64,000 nt of DNA, taken from the NCBI GenBank assembly GCA_032433595.1, contig JASWJB010000173.1:26649-90648 (forward strand). The letters are read 5' to 3'. The notes below the pieces were generated by a model. The model was not told the origin of the DNA. It was given only the letters and a program-made list of their open reading frames with translations, and did not search any database. Source of the DNA: Conoideocrella luteorostrata (lineage: Eukaryota > Ascomycota > Sordariomycetes > Hypocreales > Clavicipitaceae). Positions 12,288 through 22,822 of this stretch are shown here, in pieces (the first letter of the stretch is position 1; every line of letters begins with the position of its first letter). Made by a program: the position numbers and the translations under genes.

Positions 12288-13901
12288 CTAGTAAGTCTCC
12301 AATACATGAGAGCCCATTCTTCGAGGAGGCACCTTGGCCTCGAACATGCGGTCAATCTCGTCAAAAGTACGACCCTTCAACTCAGGAACATAGAAGAAAC
12401 TCCAAACAGTGGCAATTGACGCTAATCCTCCAAAAATAAATCCAACCTTGCCTTTGAGATTTGCTTGATCGGGATTCACCATGTATGGGATGGAAACGTT
12501 GAAGATGATCCCCATGACAGCTTGAGTGGCCGTTGCTAATGCAATAGTCGGGGCTCTGAGCAACGTGCTGCTTGCTTCGCCAAGAATGGCAAATGCCATG
12601 GCGCCAAGTGTGGCAATATAGAAAAAGGCATAGATGACTGTCAGGGCAGCTTGAGCCCACTTGGCAGCTCCTGTAGGGATGACGTCGAGGATGCCGATGA
12701 GAAGGAGAATTAGGGTCATGACGACCATGCCACCGACAAACATTCGGCGACGGCCGAAAGAGTTGATGATGAACCAACTGCAGATGTTGCCGCCCAGACC
12801 ACATGCTGTGACACCGACACCTAAATCGAAGCTCTGGTGGGTAGGGAGCCCGGCAAGCTGGAAGAAATAGGTTGAGTAACCCAAAACGAAGATGATACCG
12901 ACAAAGTGCTGACAAGCAAATACACCTGTGCTAATGCCGGTCCGAATGAGATCAGTGCCCCGGAAGCATTGGATAATAGATCTCTGCTGTGACTGGGCAG
13001 CTTCTTCCTCGGCAATAGTAGCTTCAAGAGTAATTAGCTTCGCGTCAATATCGACTCCAGATCCGTAAAGTTTGCGAAGGGATTTCTTTGCTTGCTCACG
13101 CTTGCCAACTCTGGCAAGATACCATGGAGTTTCAGGGGCGAAGGGGAGGAAAGCGATGAGAAAGGCGCAAAAGAACAATTGAATAGCAAAGGGGGCGCGA
13201 TATGCCCAACTCGACTCCCACTCTCCGAACCCTTTGATGACGGCGTTGGATATAAGCTGGCCAGAGCCAATGCCAAATTGAACGCCAGCCGTTGAGATTC
13301 CACGGAACACAACTGGCGCACTCTCGGAGGTGGCAAGAGGAGCCAAGGTCAGGTAAAACCCAAGAGCGAAGCCAAGTATCAGCTTGGAAATAAGGAACGC
13401 GGGTCTTGTAGTGGAAAACACTTGACCAAGGATACCGCCGGTGGCAATTATAACACCGATGATAAGGGACCGCTTTCGACCGATCTTGTCCGCCATCCAT
13501 GAGCAGAGGAAGCCACCAAAAAACTGGCCGACGGACGACACCGTGTTGAATGCCGCCTGCCAATCGGCGGGCAGAACAGGTTTGCCTTCGTACATGTACC
13601 CAAAGTCACGTCGAAAGGATGCAACAGAGAGCATGCCTCCATTAACTTGCGCATCAAATCCCCTTTGAAACTGTCAGTCTACGCATCGTTAGAGGGTAGG
13701 GAAACGTGCTTACCAGCCTACTGCCGCCATTGACCAGTAAAACGACCACCAAACAAGAGATGGGTGTTTCTTGAAAACGTCTTTAACCGTCAATTCATGT
13801 TCGAGTTGATGGTCAATTCGCACTGTCTCATGTTTGAAGTTAACCTCTTCAACACCATACACTCGACCCTCCAGAGTGTGAGCCTCATCCTTGGTGTCCA
13901 T
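12288..13901 (-). CDS. MFS alpha-glucoside (maltose-type) permease
   Basis: Two exons, 13901-13714 and 13662-12288, joined by a 51-nt intron; 1563 nt, 520 aa. The splice recreates WSMAAVGWGFDAQVNGGM, the TM1 signature of fungal alpha-glucoside transporters (MAL31/AGT type). Further motifs are GRKRSLIIG (loop 2-3), PETPWYLARVGKREQAKKSL, the QQRSIIQCFRGTD central loop, CQHFVGIIFVLGYSTYFF in TM7, FGRRRMFVGG (loop 8-9) and PELKGRTFDEIDRMFEA at the end. It should import maltose or related alpha-glucosides with protons across the plasma membrane. The N-terminal 40 residues are cytosolic and charged. It is transcribed towards the quinate-type porter. No glucosidase or MAL-type regulator adjoins it, although a Zn2Cys6 gene starts 1.8 kb upstream. 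Confidence 0.92.
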
Positions 13902-15711
13902 TATAGCCGGAACCCTCGGTCAATGTTCGTTCTGATATGACGGAAGTTGGTATCCGAGAAAAACGAGTAGTATTGTAGTATTCGGAACGATGAAGGCGGT
14001 CTATTTCGGCAACAGCTGTCTTTGGGCAAGGTTCGAGCCGCTGGAGTCGGAACTTAAAGTAATTTTAAATATGATGGCCAGAACATCTTAGATCTAGCAT
14101 AGTAATACGAACCAATCATCCGCAGACATCAGCAGGATCCTTAGTCTCCAGTTCTGCTTTTACTTATTTCTGCAAGGTTGCCGGGTCATGACAAGACTCT
14201 CGCTCGGTCCGAATCGCAGCAGTTGACAGCTTCTCTGCCCTACAAGATGGAAAATCCGGGGTAAAACACATGGCTAGAGGGTTCAAGGAGGACAAGTTAG
14301 AGGGCGAGACTCCCCGCAACGACATCGCAGCGCTCCAAACTTGCCTAGACCTAGACTACGACTACCTGACCCAAGCCGAAAACCCAGTGTTTTGGAGGTG
14401 CGGGGATCAAGAGTGGCCCAGCAGCCCAGGCTGGCTGATGGTGTGGATGCACATGTCATCTCTGGCCATGACTTTGTTTGTGTGGTGGCTGCTGAATTTT
14501 CGGGAGGTGAGAAAGGGATTTTCTCCGATGCTTTCTTAAGAGGTCAGCTCGGCAACATACTCGGCGATCAGTACCAATAACCTCAATGAGAGTGCATGGA
14601 ATACCGGGGTCGTCAATGGCTGAGACAACGACATTGTCCAAATACGGTAGGGGCTGGCATAGGCACGAGATCGGTGACTGAAACCTGCAGGAGTTCAAGG
14701 TGATGGCACTAGGAGGGTTGTCTCTGCAATACTAGTAGACAACGGATGCCCAAGAGTGGTAGGGGTTTGGCGGCCATGAGATGGATTCGACGCCACTCAG
14801 AAGTGAAGGGGAAATCGGGCGGCATGGCGTTTAGTGCTTTTTGAATTTCGGGGGTGGCAAGAGGTCCAGACCATCGCTTGCCTGTTCATCGGTGGGCCTT
14901 CACCTCTAGCTTCCTACGGCGGGCATCCTGGCACCGGAGCAAGGCTGGAGTCAGCATGCCATTAGGTTAAGTACCTCCGTACCTGGAGCAATGAGATGAC
15001 AGTCACCGGTGCAACTCACTTCATTTCGGCAGGAGCAACCCAATAGACGCTGTAAGAATTAATACAGAGTACGGAGTAGAGTGAAGTCCCTTTGCACCGT
15101 GACAAATCCATCTATCTGAGCAAGTTGACGAGATAACCGCTGCCCGCCCTCTTCTTGGCTTGACGTGGATGCTATATCTGAGCTGTGTTAATATCCTTGA
15201 CCAAGCATCCTTTGAGACAGGAACAAACCTTTACGGCTTATGTGTACGCGCAAACGGCCCTTCTGGGCAGCATATGAAAAAGTTATCACATTATCTAGTG
15301 TCACATTGTGGTGCGCCAATCATTACATCACGGCCCATTCGGTCAAACCTTGTTTTATTCAATCCAAAAGTGTTGCCGCCAAGGTGGTGACCGGCAGGGA
15401 GAGACTGGCACGGGTAACCGGTCATTGGAAGTTGCCACATCCGTCCGTCTCCAACTTGGGCTTGGAAGTCTCGTGGGGGATATGTTCATTGACGCCCGGC
15501 AAAAACGGGCGGGGGACGTATGGAGCTTCAAGGGTCTTAATTGGATTCGGGTATTTACCACACAGTATACCTTGGGTCATTCCTTTTCTGCCTCTCGCGC
15601 ATCTCATATAGAGCTCACTATTTCATAGCGAGATTCCCCGACACATTTCCTGCGTCGCGGGTTCCCAGCAAGACCAAGCCATGTGTTTTCGAAACTTGCT
15701 TCTTATCTAAG
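13902..15711. other. Divergent intergenic region between permease and regulator
   Basis: This 1.8-kb stretch lies between the start of the minus-strand permease and the plus-strand Zn2Cys6 gene, so it probably carries both promoters. One TACGGAGTA motif copy sits at 15070. An open frame at 14270-14539 has no recognisable domain, and I did not call it. Confidence 0.55.
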
Positions 15712-17817
15712 ATGGCACCACCGCCCCCACTGTCTACTCCGCGGCCGCAACAGCGGCACCATCAGCACCTGCAAGATTCGTCTCATCGCTCGGATCCTTC
15801 AGTCCGCAATGGGCCTGCGGGGGATCACCACATTGCCGAATCCAATGGCGATGCTACCGCCATCTCCCCGACTTCTGACGCTGGCACCTTGCTGAACCGT
15901 CGTCCTGGGAAGCGGCCGGCCGCCCGGGGCACAGCCTTCTATCCTCGGAAACGTGCCAATACTGCCTGTCAGGTCTGCAGGGCACGCAAAACCAAGTGTG
16001 ATAATAAGAAACCAAGCTGTTCATATTGCTTGAGCGTGGGAGCAACATGCATCCAGTCTGCCGTCGACCTTTCTAGTTTTGACCCTGCCAGTCTCAAGAT
16101 ATTGGATCGACTAGATGATATAGAGCGTTTGCTGCGCACCTCGACCGCGGTTTCTAGTACTACTGCTATTTCTGACTTTGCTGCCTCATCGTCTCCACCT
16201 GTTCATCAAGTCTCACAGGCGGTTCTGTCGGCGAGTCATTATGATGAGGGAAGCCATTCTTCATCGCTTAATTTTCCGGTTGCTAAGCCTGAGGGAGATG
16301 GTCATATACTCCAGCCAAGCAATTCAAGGAGCAGCCATCAGGGCGTTGCTTCCAACGGGCACATAGAAGATGAGCTGGATCTGGATAGTGTATTGCCAAC
16401 CCGAGTCGATCACATACTGGAATGGCCAGTCTTTCATGGGATCAAGACTCATGGCTCACCAGTATATCGAGCCCCTCCGGATGCCATAACATCACCTGCA
16501 GGCTCAGCATCGCTGGCCGCTCTGGTCGACATGGAGTCTCACCGCATCTATAGGCTTCTCGACAATTTCTTCCTAAATATCCACTGCAAGAATCCTATTC
16601 TAGATGAGTCTTCCGCTCGCAAGATGGTCGGAAGAGCGTTTTTGGATGGTATTGACTGGTCTCCGGCTTCTTGTTTGGCGATGATCATATGTGCCCTAGG
16701 ATGTATTGCTACTCCGTTTGGACCAAGCCCGGAAACAAGAATGGGTTCTCAGGCCTACACAGACTCTCAAGTCTTTTTCCACGCTGCTCAAAAACGCATT
16801 GGTATACTATTGGTCAGATCGGATATTGTTGGAGCACAATGTCTGTTCCTTTCTGGTGTCTACATGATGATGGTTTTCCAGCCTATTTACGCATGGCGCT
16901 TCTTTTCACAAGCGCTTGCCGCATGTCAGCACTTCCCCTTTATTGCTAAGGCACAAGAGCTATCAACTAGTTCTGCATTTTCTCCTACGTCGATCGAAAT
17001 GGGTCGTCAGGACACTCAGGAGCAGGCCGTCTATTGGTCAGCATGGAAATCTGAAAGAGAGCTACGGGGGGAACTATCACTACCAGACTTCGATATACAC
17101 CATTCAGGTAGCACGCTGTATCCTCCCTTCTTTCCGGCCCCGCCTGTGCCCCCGCAAGATTCCCCAGACGGCCCAGATTCTGAAGCCCAACGGTCCAGAG
17201 CCTCTTGGCTTTTCTATTTGGCAGAGATATCACTTCGACGCTTGACCAGTCGTCTTTGCAGCGAGGTCTTAAACTTGCGGCAGCGCTATGCATCCAACTC
17301 CACATTCTTGGACGTACTGGCAGACATGACTCCGGAATATGAAGCGCAGGCACAAGAATGGTCTGACAGTCTTCCTGGGGAGTTATCAATCCGAACGGCC
17401 ATTGATGAAGATGGCATTGCTAGGTCAGTTTTACGGGGGAAGCTCATAAACTTGTACGAAATGATATATTGGCCATTCGTGATGGTGAGCTTGGGTTCCT
17501 ACGCTAGTGGAAGGCCGTTGAAATCACATTACGCAGAGCTGGCCAGCCGCGGGCTCGACACACATATGCATCAGATTAGAGCCAACGAGCCAGGGTTTTT
17601 CCATCGCCACCACGGCGGCTTCTTCATGATCAGAGCTTGTACGAGAAGTGCGTTCTCACTTGTAGCGGCTGCCAAGTCGGGCATGGCCATGCCATCCTGT
17701 TGGGACGAGGCAGTCTATAAGGTCATCACTATGCTGGCTTACTGGGAAGAGGAGGATAGAGATGTGGCTGGATGGAAGTCGAGGCTAGAAAGGGAGATTG
17801 CTTCTACACATGGGTGA
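15712..17817 (+). CDS. Zn2Cys6 transcription factor, intronless
   Basis: An uninterrupted 701-aa reading frame from the first in-frame ATG at 15712. The open frame extends upstream to 15541 but without a methionine codon. A Pro/Gln/His-rich N-terminus precedes the binuclear cluster at Cys86, 89, 96, 103, 106 and 113 (2-6-6-2-6 spacing). The cluster sits after a basic KRANTACQVCRARKTKCD stretch. A Ser-rich linker (about 150-250) leads to a fungal_trans-like region from about residue 260 with LDNFFLNIHCKNPILDE and ALGCIATPFGPS. The gene should encode a nuclear regulator. Lack of introns contrasts with the seven in the other Zn2Cys6 gene at 3.3 kb, so the two are unlikely to be recent duplicates. 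Targets are unknown; divergence from the alpha-glucoside permease makes control of that permease a testable guess. Confidence 0.9.
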   Translation: MAPPPPLSTPRPQQRHHQHLQDSSHRSDPSVRNGPAGDHHIAESNGDATAISPTSDAGTLLNRRPGKRPAARGTAFYPRKRANTACQVCRARKTKCDNKKPSCSYCLSVGATCIQSAVDLSSFDPASLKILDRLDDIERLLRTSTAVSSTTAISDFAASSSPPVHQVSQAVLSASHYDEGSHSSSLNFPVAKPEGDGHILQPSNSRSSHQGVASNGHIEDELDLDSVLPTRVDHILEWPVFHGIKTHGSPVYRAPPDAITSPAGSASLAALVDMESHRIYRLLDNFFLNIHCKNPILDESSARKMVGRAFLDGIDWSPASCLAMIICALGCIATPFGPSPETRMGSQAYTDSQVFFHAAQKRIGILLVRSDIVGAQCLFLSGVYMMMVFQPIYAWRFFSQALAACQHFPFIAKAQELSTSSAFSPTSIEMGRQDTQEQAVYWSAWKSERELRGELSLPDFDIHHSGSTLYPPFFPAPPVPPQDSPDGPDSEAQRSRASWLFYLAEISLRRLTSRLCSEVLNLRQRYASNSTFLDVLADMTPEYEAQAQEWSDSLPGELSIRTAIDEDGIARSVLRGKLINLYEMIYWPFVMVSLGSYASGRPLKSHYAELASRGLDTHMHQIRANEPGFFHRHHGGFFMIRACTRSAFSLVAAAKSGMAMPSCWDEAVYKVITMLAYWEEEDRDVAGWKSRLEREIASTHG

Positions 17818-19764
17818 TGCAATGCAGAAACTCCCACGGCATACCAGTGTTTTGGTGTCAAGTCGCTGCTATTGGTGGATGACATGAAATAAATGTGCCA
17901 AGGCATCACCTCCAGTGAGTGCAATAGACAGGCCGACAAGAGCGAGGCGGGAGCTAAGCCAAGCGCCGCTTCAGTTTGCCGTCCGATCGGAATGGTTCCA
18001 ATCTGTGTCCGGCATGGAGGTGTCCACGCGGGGGGCGCCGGAACTTGGTGGGCTTCGGGCTCGTATCAGCGGCCACTTAGGTATTATGCGACATCGAATG
18101 TGCGCTCTGCCTTTGATCAGATCGTTCCTGCAGTGTACATGTCACATCCAGACCAAGAAGGCCGAATTAGGGACGCACTCAGACAATTGGTCGCCTGAAT
18201 AGGATTCATACGAGCTAGGCCGTTCTTTAGGCTGCGCCTGGATTTATCCTCCGAGAATGATAGCAGAAAGAGGGCAGTTTGGGTGCTGTTCCATGATGAG
18301 CAGGAGACAGCATCGGGGAGTGTCGGACGTAAGCTGTACACGACGGGCTGATGTGTCGTCGGTCGGTCTGGCTTTGTCGCTCAAGCCCGCCTTTGATCTG
18401 CTCTAACTACTTCGGAGTGCTTCAAAATTGCCCTACTTCCTTTTAATACCAGGTTGTAATTTTATGAATGATGAGGTAGCGGAGCAAAGTCGAAGGTCCG
18501 AATGGAAATGGACGTGGTGCCTATAGATGATAGTCCTCTAAGCCTCAGCTGAATTAGTTCTTCAGGCCGGATTCACAATGAGCTTTCAACATTACCCGAG
18601 ACCAGTGTTCTCATTACCAGTTGCTCATAATGAGTCTGACTCTCTTTAAATCATGTATGCTTAGGGGGTGTCCTTTCACCATGAAAACCCACCTCAACTC
18701 GCGCTCCTTGAAGATGAGACTCCTTCAAACACAGACAGGTCTCTATACTTGGGAGACTCCGGAATGCCGTACAGCAATGCAAGTCCATCGCTGTTTATTT
18801 GATACACGTTGCGTTTATGTAAGGGTCTTTTTGTTTAAGTGCGCTTTCAGAAAAATAAATAGGTAACATGGATCATAGAGAGCGAATGTCAATTATGGAA
18901 GCAAAATCAAGAGTCTGCCAAGTGTTGCGCAAAGCAGCCATCGTTCATGCCGGGTAGGCGTCATGCATACCACCCACCAGCCACGGCTGAACCAGATTGC
19001 GCACAGTCGGTTGCAACAACAATTCGGACAGCACGAAGACTTATATTGTTAGGGGCGTGGAAGTGGAAGCGAAGGCGCCTCATCCAGCGCTAGAAATAAG
19101 TACGTTTGGGCATCTTCGGTCGGGCCTTGATTTACCGTGGCGCGCGAAAGCTTCAACATGACATTTATTCATTCTTTGGAATCTTTCGGTAGGGGTCCGT
19201 CAGAGACCCCCTCCCCCTCTACCAGCCACGCCACCACGGCAAAGGGTCCCCCCCACCCCTCGCAGCTCCCAAGTGCCGGATTCCTCAACGTGCACTTGTT
19301 AACTAACTAGTTAGTTGGTGGGATGGGAAGCTAAGATTTGTCATTTGGCGGGGCACACAGCTAGCTAAGCCATCACGTCAACGACTACTAGCTCCATATG
19401 TGACTAGGATGCCCAGACATTTTTCAACGTCGATTCGCTCTCGGCTGTTTTTCTTGTAAACCCTCTCGTTTTATAACCCGCCCGGTTTCCAACATAAGTA
19501 GCTATTTTCGTTTCCTCAGTCGCTAATCCGCTCGAGCATCCTCCGAGCAATTCCAGCACTCACATTCAACGGCGCAGAGTCCCGAACGGCTCTTCTCCGC
19601 AGCTGAAACAACTCAACTATCCAAGTAGTCGTCAGCCAGCTGCAACCGGAAAATCATAAAATCATCCTCGCGACATCCACATCCCATCGCACACATACAC
19701 ACATACTTTTCCTCAGTTTCTTCTCATTAGTCCACCAAATCCCCCCTCGGGCCAAATAACCACA
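17818..19764. other. Intergenic region upstream of msrA
   Basis: 1.9 kb with no supported gene; the open frames at 17893-18202 and 18621-18866 lack any domain. The distal part includes a 16-bp perfect palindrome (19301-19316) and several CCCCT pentamers between 19207 and 19260, near the start of the stress gene msrA. A pyrimidine-rich leader runs up to the ATG. Confidence 0.55.
19301..19316. promoter_or_regulatory. 16-bp perfect palindrome upstream of msrA
   Basis: AACTAACTAGTTAGTT reads identically on both strands. It lies about 450 bp upstream of the msrA start codon and could be a binding site for a dimeric regulator. No known consensus is matched with certainty. Confidence 0.35.
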
Positions 19765-20513
19765 ATGGCCTACCTCCCCAACTTCATCGCCCGCCTCACC
19801 CGGCCCTTCACACAATCCAGCCGTCTCTCCATCGCAGACGCCTCCGCCGCGCCCGGCGCAATCCCCGAGGGCGCACAGCGTTGCACCGTTGCGGCAGGCT
19901 GTTTCTGGGGCACGGAGCACCTCTACCGGCGCCATTTCGCGGGCAAGGGCCTCATCGACGCAAAAGTCGGCTACATTGGTGGCAACTTGGACGATCCTTC
20001 TTACAGAGCTGTGTGTGGGGGCAAGACCGGCCGTACGTTAACATCAACCCCCCCCCCCCCCTCCCCTCCCCCCTCTACCCCCTCCTCCTAACCGCATATA
20101 TCATATCAAACAGCATCCAAAACCAACTCTGTTGACTAACGCTTGTCCCCTCTTATTTTGTAGACGCCGAAGCCGCCCAAATCATCTTCGACCCCGCGCA
20201 GCTATCGTACCGAACCCTCCTTGAGTTCCTGTACAAGATGCACGATCCTACCACGCTGAATGCCCAGGGTCCGGACACGGGGCCGCAGTACCGCTCCGCC
20301 ATCTACTTCCACGACGCGGAGCAGGAGAAAATTGCGAGGGAGGTCACGCGCCAGGCAAACGAGCAGTGGTGGAAGGGCGGCATCGTCACCGAGGTGGCCC
20401 CCGCCGGAAAATGGTGGACCGCAGAAGAGTACCATCAGGAGTATTTGGATAGGAACCCCGGAGGTTACGAGTGTCCGAGTCACTTTCTGAGACCGTTCCC
20501 CCCGCTGCAGTAA
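19765..20513 (+). CDS. msrA: Peptide methionine-S-sulfoxide reductase MsrA
   Basis: Exons 19765-20032 and 20164-20513 give 618 nt, 205 aa. The catalytic motif GCFWGTEHLYRR (nucleophilic Cys at about residue 46) is followed by VGYIGG and the splice-restored GKTGHAEAAQIIFDP. Then come FLYKMHDPTTLNAQGPDTG (substrate pocket), QYRSAIYFHD, and the fungal C-terminal GGYECPSHFLRPF with a candidate resolving Cys. The enzyme reduces methionine-S-sulfoxide in proteins and free Met-S-oxide using thioredoxin, and so repairs oxidative damage. The first 27 residues (MAYLPNFIARLTRPF..) are basic and Ser-rich, compatible with a mitochondrial presequence, but this is not certain. The 131-nt intron carries a run of 14 C residues (20048-20061), which is unusual. 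Length fits the family. Confidence 0.95.
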
Positions 20514-20964
20514 TGGTTGGCGTGGGAAAAGACGACACATTGTTGTAGTAGATGGAGCGGATGAGTTTAATGGTCGTGATTTGCGAGGGATGCATAATTA
20601 ATTCTCTTTGTACTGGTCATCTTATAGATGCGGGATGGGGTTGCAATCATATCAGCTATATTCAGTAGGGCAGTTCCATGACCACCATAGAGTATATCTC
20701 GGCATCTAGGTGATCCATTGCGCCATGCCGTAGGTTTTTTTTCATTTATCCTGGGAATCAAGAGTTTCAATTTTTTCAATTGATTTTATGTATATGTATT
20801 ACGACTAAGCCGTACGCCACGGAGAGGAGTTGGTTTGTCTCTAATCTCAACCAACAAAATAGAATGTTTCTTGTACAACACTGCCTGTCCATCCTTCTGT
20901 AGCTCGCCTCCATAATCCTTCTTGTGATATAGGTTTTATTTCTGTTATTTAGTGTACATGTCTT
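20514..20964. other. Convergent 3' intergenic region
   Basis: About 450 bp between the msrA stop and the stop of the minus-strand membrane protein. The sequence is AT-rich with probable polyadenylation regions, and no gene was seen. Confidence 0.6.
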
Positions 20965-22076
20965 TTACTTTCGGCGGTTCTGCTGCATCATCAAGATCTG
21001 AACCATGCGAACAAAAATGTTCAAAAAGTCCAGTTCCAATGAGATACTCTCGTTCACCGGGTCGCGCTTCATCACGCCAGCCTGCGCCATGCGAGCGTGG
21101 TACAAAACCTTCTGTACATCATAGAGTGTAAAACCACCAAAGACCGCCAAACCACCGTATAACCATATGCTCTCGGTGAAAGCCAGCGTTCGTACAGCTG
21201 TGGCGGGAATGATCAATGGAGCAAGACCGGAAACGGCAACAATGGCCGCGCCGGCAAGGAGAGGTCCACCAATGTACAGGTACTTCTCCTGCTTGGCGGT
21301 AGCGCCGACAATGGACAAAGCGCCCATCATGGCAATAGTGTAGAGACCGGCTCGGGCGAGAAGAGGCGCAGGGACGAAGGCGAGGAGGGGAGCGACAAAG
21401 GCAGCTTGGGTGGCGTTGAAAGCGGTCCACAGCGCGTACTTCGGAACGTAGCTGTAATACATGTATGTCAGGAATGCGTTCGATACTACGCCAAAGTGTG
21501 CACAACAAGGCGTCCAAAAGTAATGTCAGAGACTTACTTGTCAGGGCTGATAGATCGCGTGCCAATCATGGTGGCAAAACTCAGCGCCAAACCACCCAAT
21601 CCCACAACCCAAGGATTCGTCACCATCAACCGATACACGAAGCCGGTTTGAACCATCTGTCTCGCCGTCAAGCCAATGATGCCGATACCCAGACCGGTAT
21701 GCAAAAATGTGTTGTTCAGGTATTCCCTCTCATACAGGGGCATACCGCCATCCTCTCTTGTCTCGCGGTTAAAGACAGCATTGATGGCCACAAGGGTGCC
21801 GCCAAAGATGGCTCCACCAACAAGTAGTTTCCTCGTGCTGGAACCACTGGCAGTTTGCTGAGTAGCCTCCTGATAATATGAGCGGCTGCTACCGCGGGCA
21901 AATGCATTTCGAGTAGCAATCGATGACATGCGCGACGTGAAAAAGTTGTTGGTTGGCCTCGCGGGCTGATGGAAGCTTCGAACGGGTGCTGCGGACTTGA
22001 AGGCAGATTTGGACAGCTGGGGTAGTCGCTGCGCCAGCCGCAGAGGGCTCTGCTGCACGCTCATGATGAACGACAT
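20965..22076 (-). CDS. Mitochondrial Bax-inhibitor-1/GHITM-like membrane protein
   Basis: Exons 22076-21538 and 21451-20965 joined by an 86-nt intron (donor GTAAGT); 1026 nt, 341 aa. The ATG at 22076 is the first in frame; a second at 22064 is possible. The N-terminal 80 residues are rich in Arg, Ser, Gln and Ala with few acids (LRLAQRLPQLSKSAFKSAAP), typical of a mitochondrial presequence. Seven or eight hydrophobic segments follow, beginning with KLLVGGAIFGGTLVAINAVF. The C-terminal part has the UPF0005/BI-1 hallmark FGGFTLYDVQKVLYHAR and ISLELDFLNIFVRMVQIL. The closest known family is GHITM/MICS1 (inner-membrane protein for cristae organisation, cytochrome c retention and, in animals, Ca2+/H+ exchange). 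Its function in fungi is less studied. Confidence 0.9.
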
Positions 22077-22822
22077 GTTCTGCAGCACTTCACCGGTGTT
22101 CGCGGTGTGCTTTGAATGTTGGGTTTTTGATGGTGGTGCTATTTGGGAGGGGAAAACAAATCGACGTCGGTGGACGTTGGATTTTGTGTCGGCTCTGCGG
22201 CTAGAGATTCAAGCAACAGGCTGACTAACCATGACGTGTAGTCCGGAGTTTTAGATGCCCGGTTATCTCCGAAGTCACGTGGCGGTCACTAGAAGCTGGT
22301 GGAACGTTCCTGGCCGGCGTTAACAAGATGACAAGAAAATAATGACATATTAGTACACGCAGACAGAGGCACTCAGCACTCAACGAAATGTCGGCTGGGT
22401 CAGTTTTGACTATAATTAAAATTTATCTCGAATCGCCTCACGCATTTCCTCCTCGAAGTCAATATCTGCCATTCGCTATAGCTAGTCATAGTAGCATCCG
22501 ACGCTCATGATAAGTATGAGAACTTCAGTTCTTGGCTCTCCTCAGATTTAGTATAATCCCACGAAGGGAGTAATTATATTTGTAACTATCGTGATAGTTG
22601 CAATATACACTCGAGATATTTATAGATGGCACCAAGCCGAAATAAAAGCCAAATATCTTGGCATATTTCCGTTCTATCCAAGAACCGTAAAGAACCAACG
22701 CCGTTAAATCGTCCACGCAGATCGATAGACTATGGGAGCCTCCAAAGAAATCATTGCAGCTCATGAACACTCCCCTATTTGCGGATCGAATTCCCCAAAT
22801 GCGAGATAGAAACTTCTCCTTC
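22077..22822. other. Intergenic region
   Basis: About 750 bp between the start of the BI-1-like gene and the stop of the F-box gene. It would hold the BI-1-like promoter and the 3' UTR of the F-box gene. The minus-strand frame at 22525-22770 has no domain. Confidence 0.5.

Noticed and set aside
14270..14539. 89-codon frame between permease and regulator
   Set aside because: It overlaps other frames, has no recognised domain, and lies in a probable shared promoter region.
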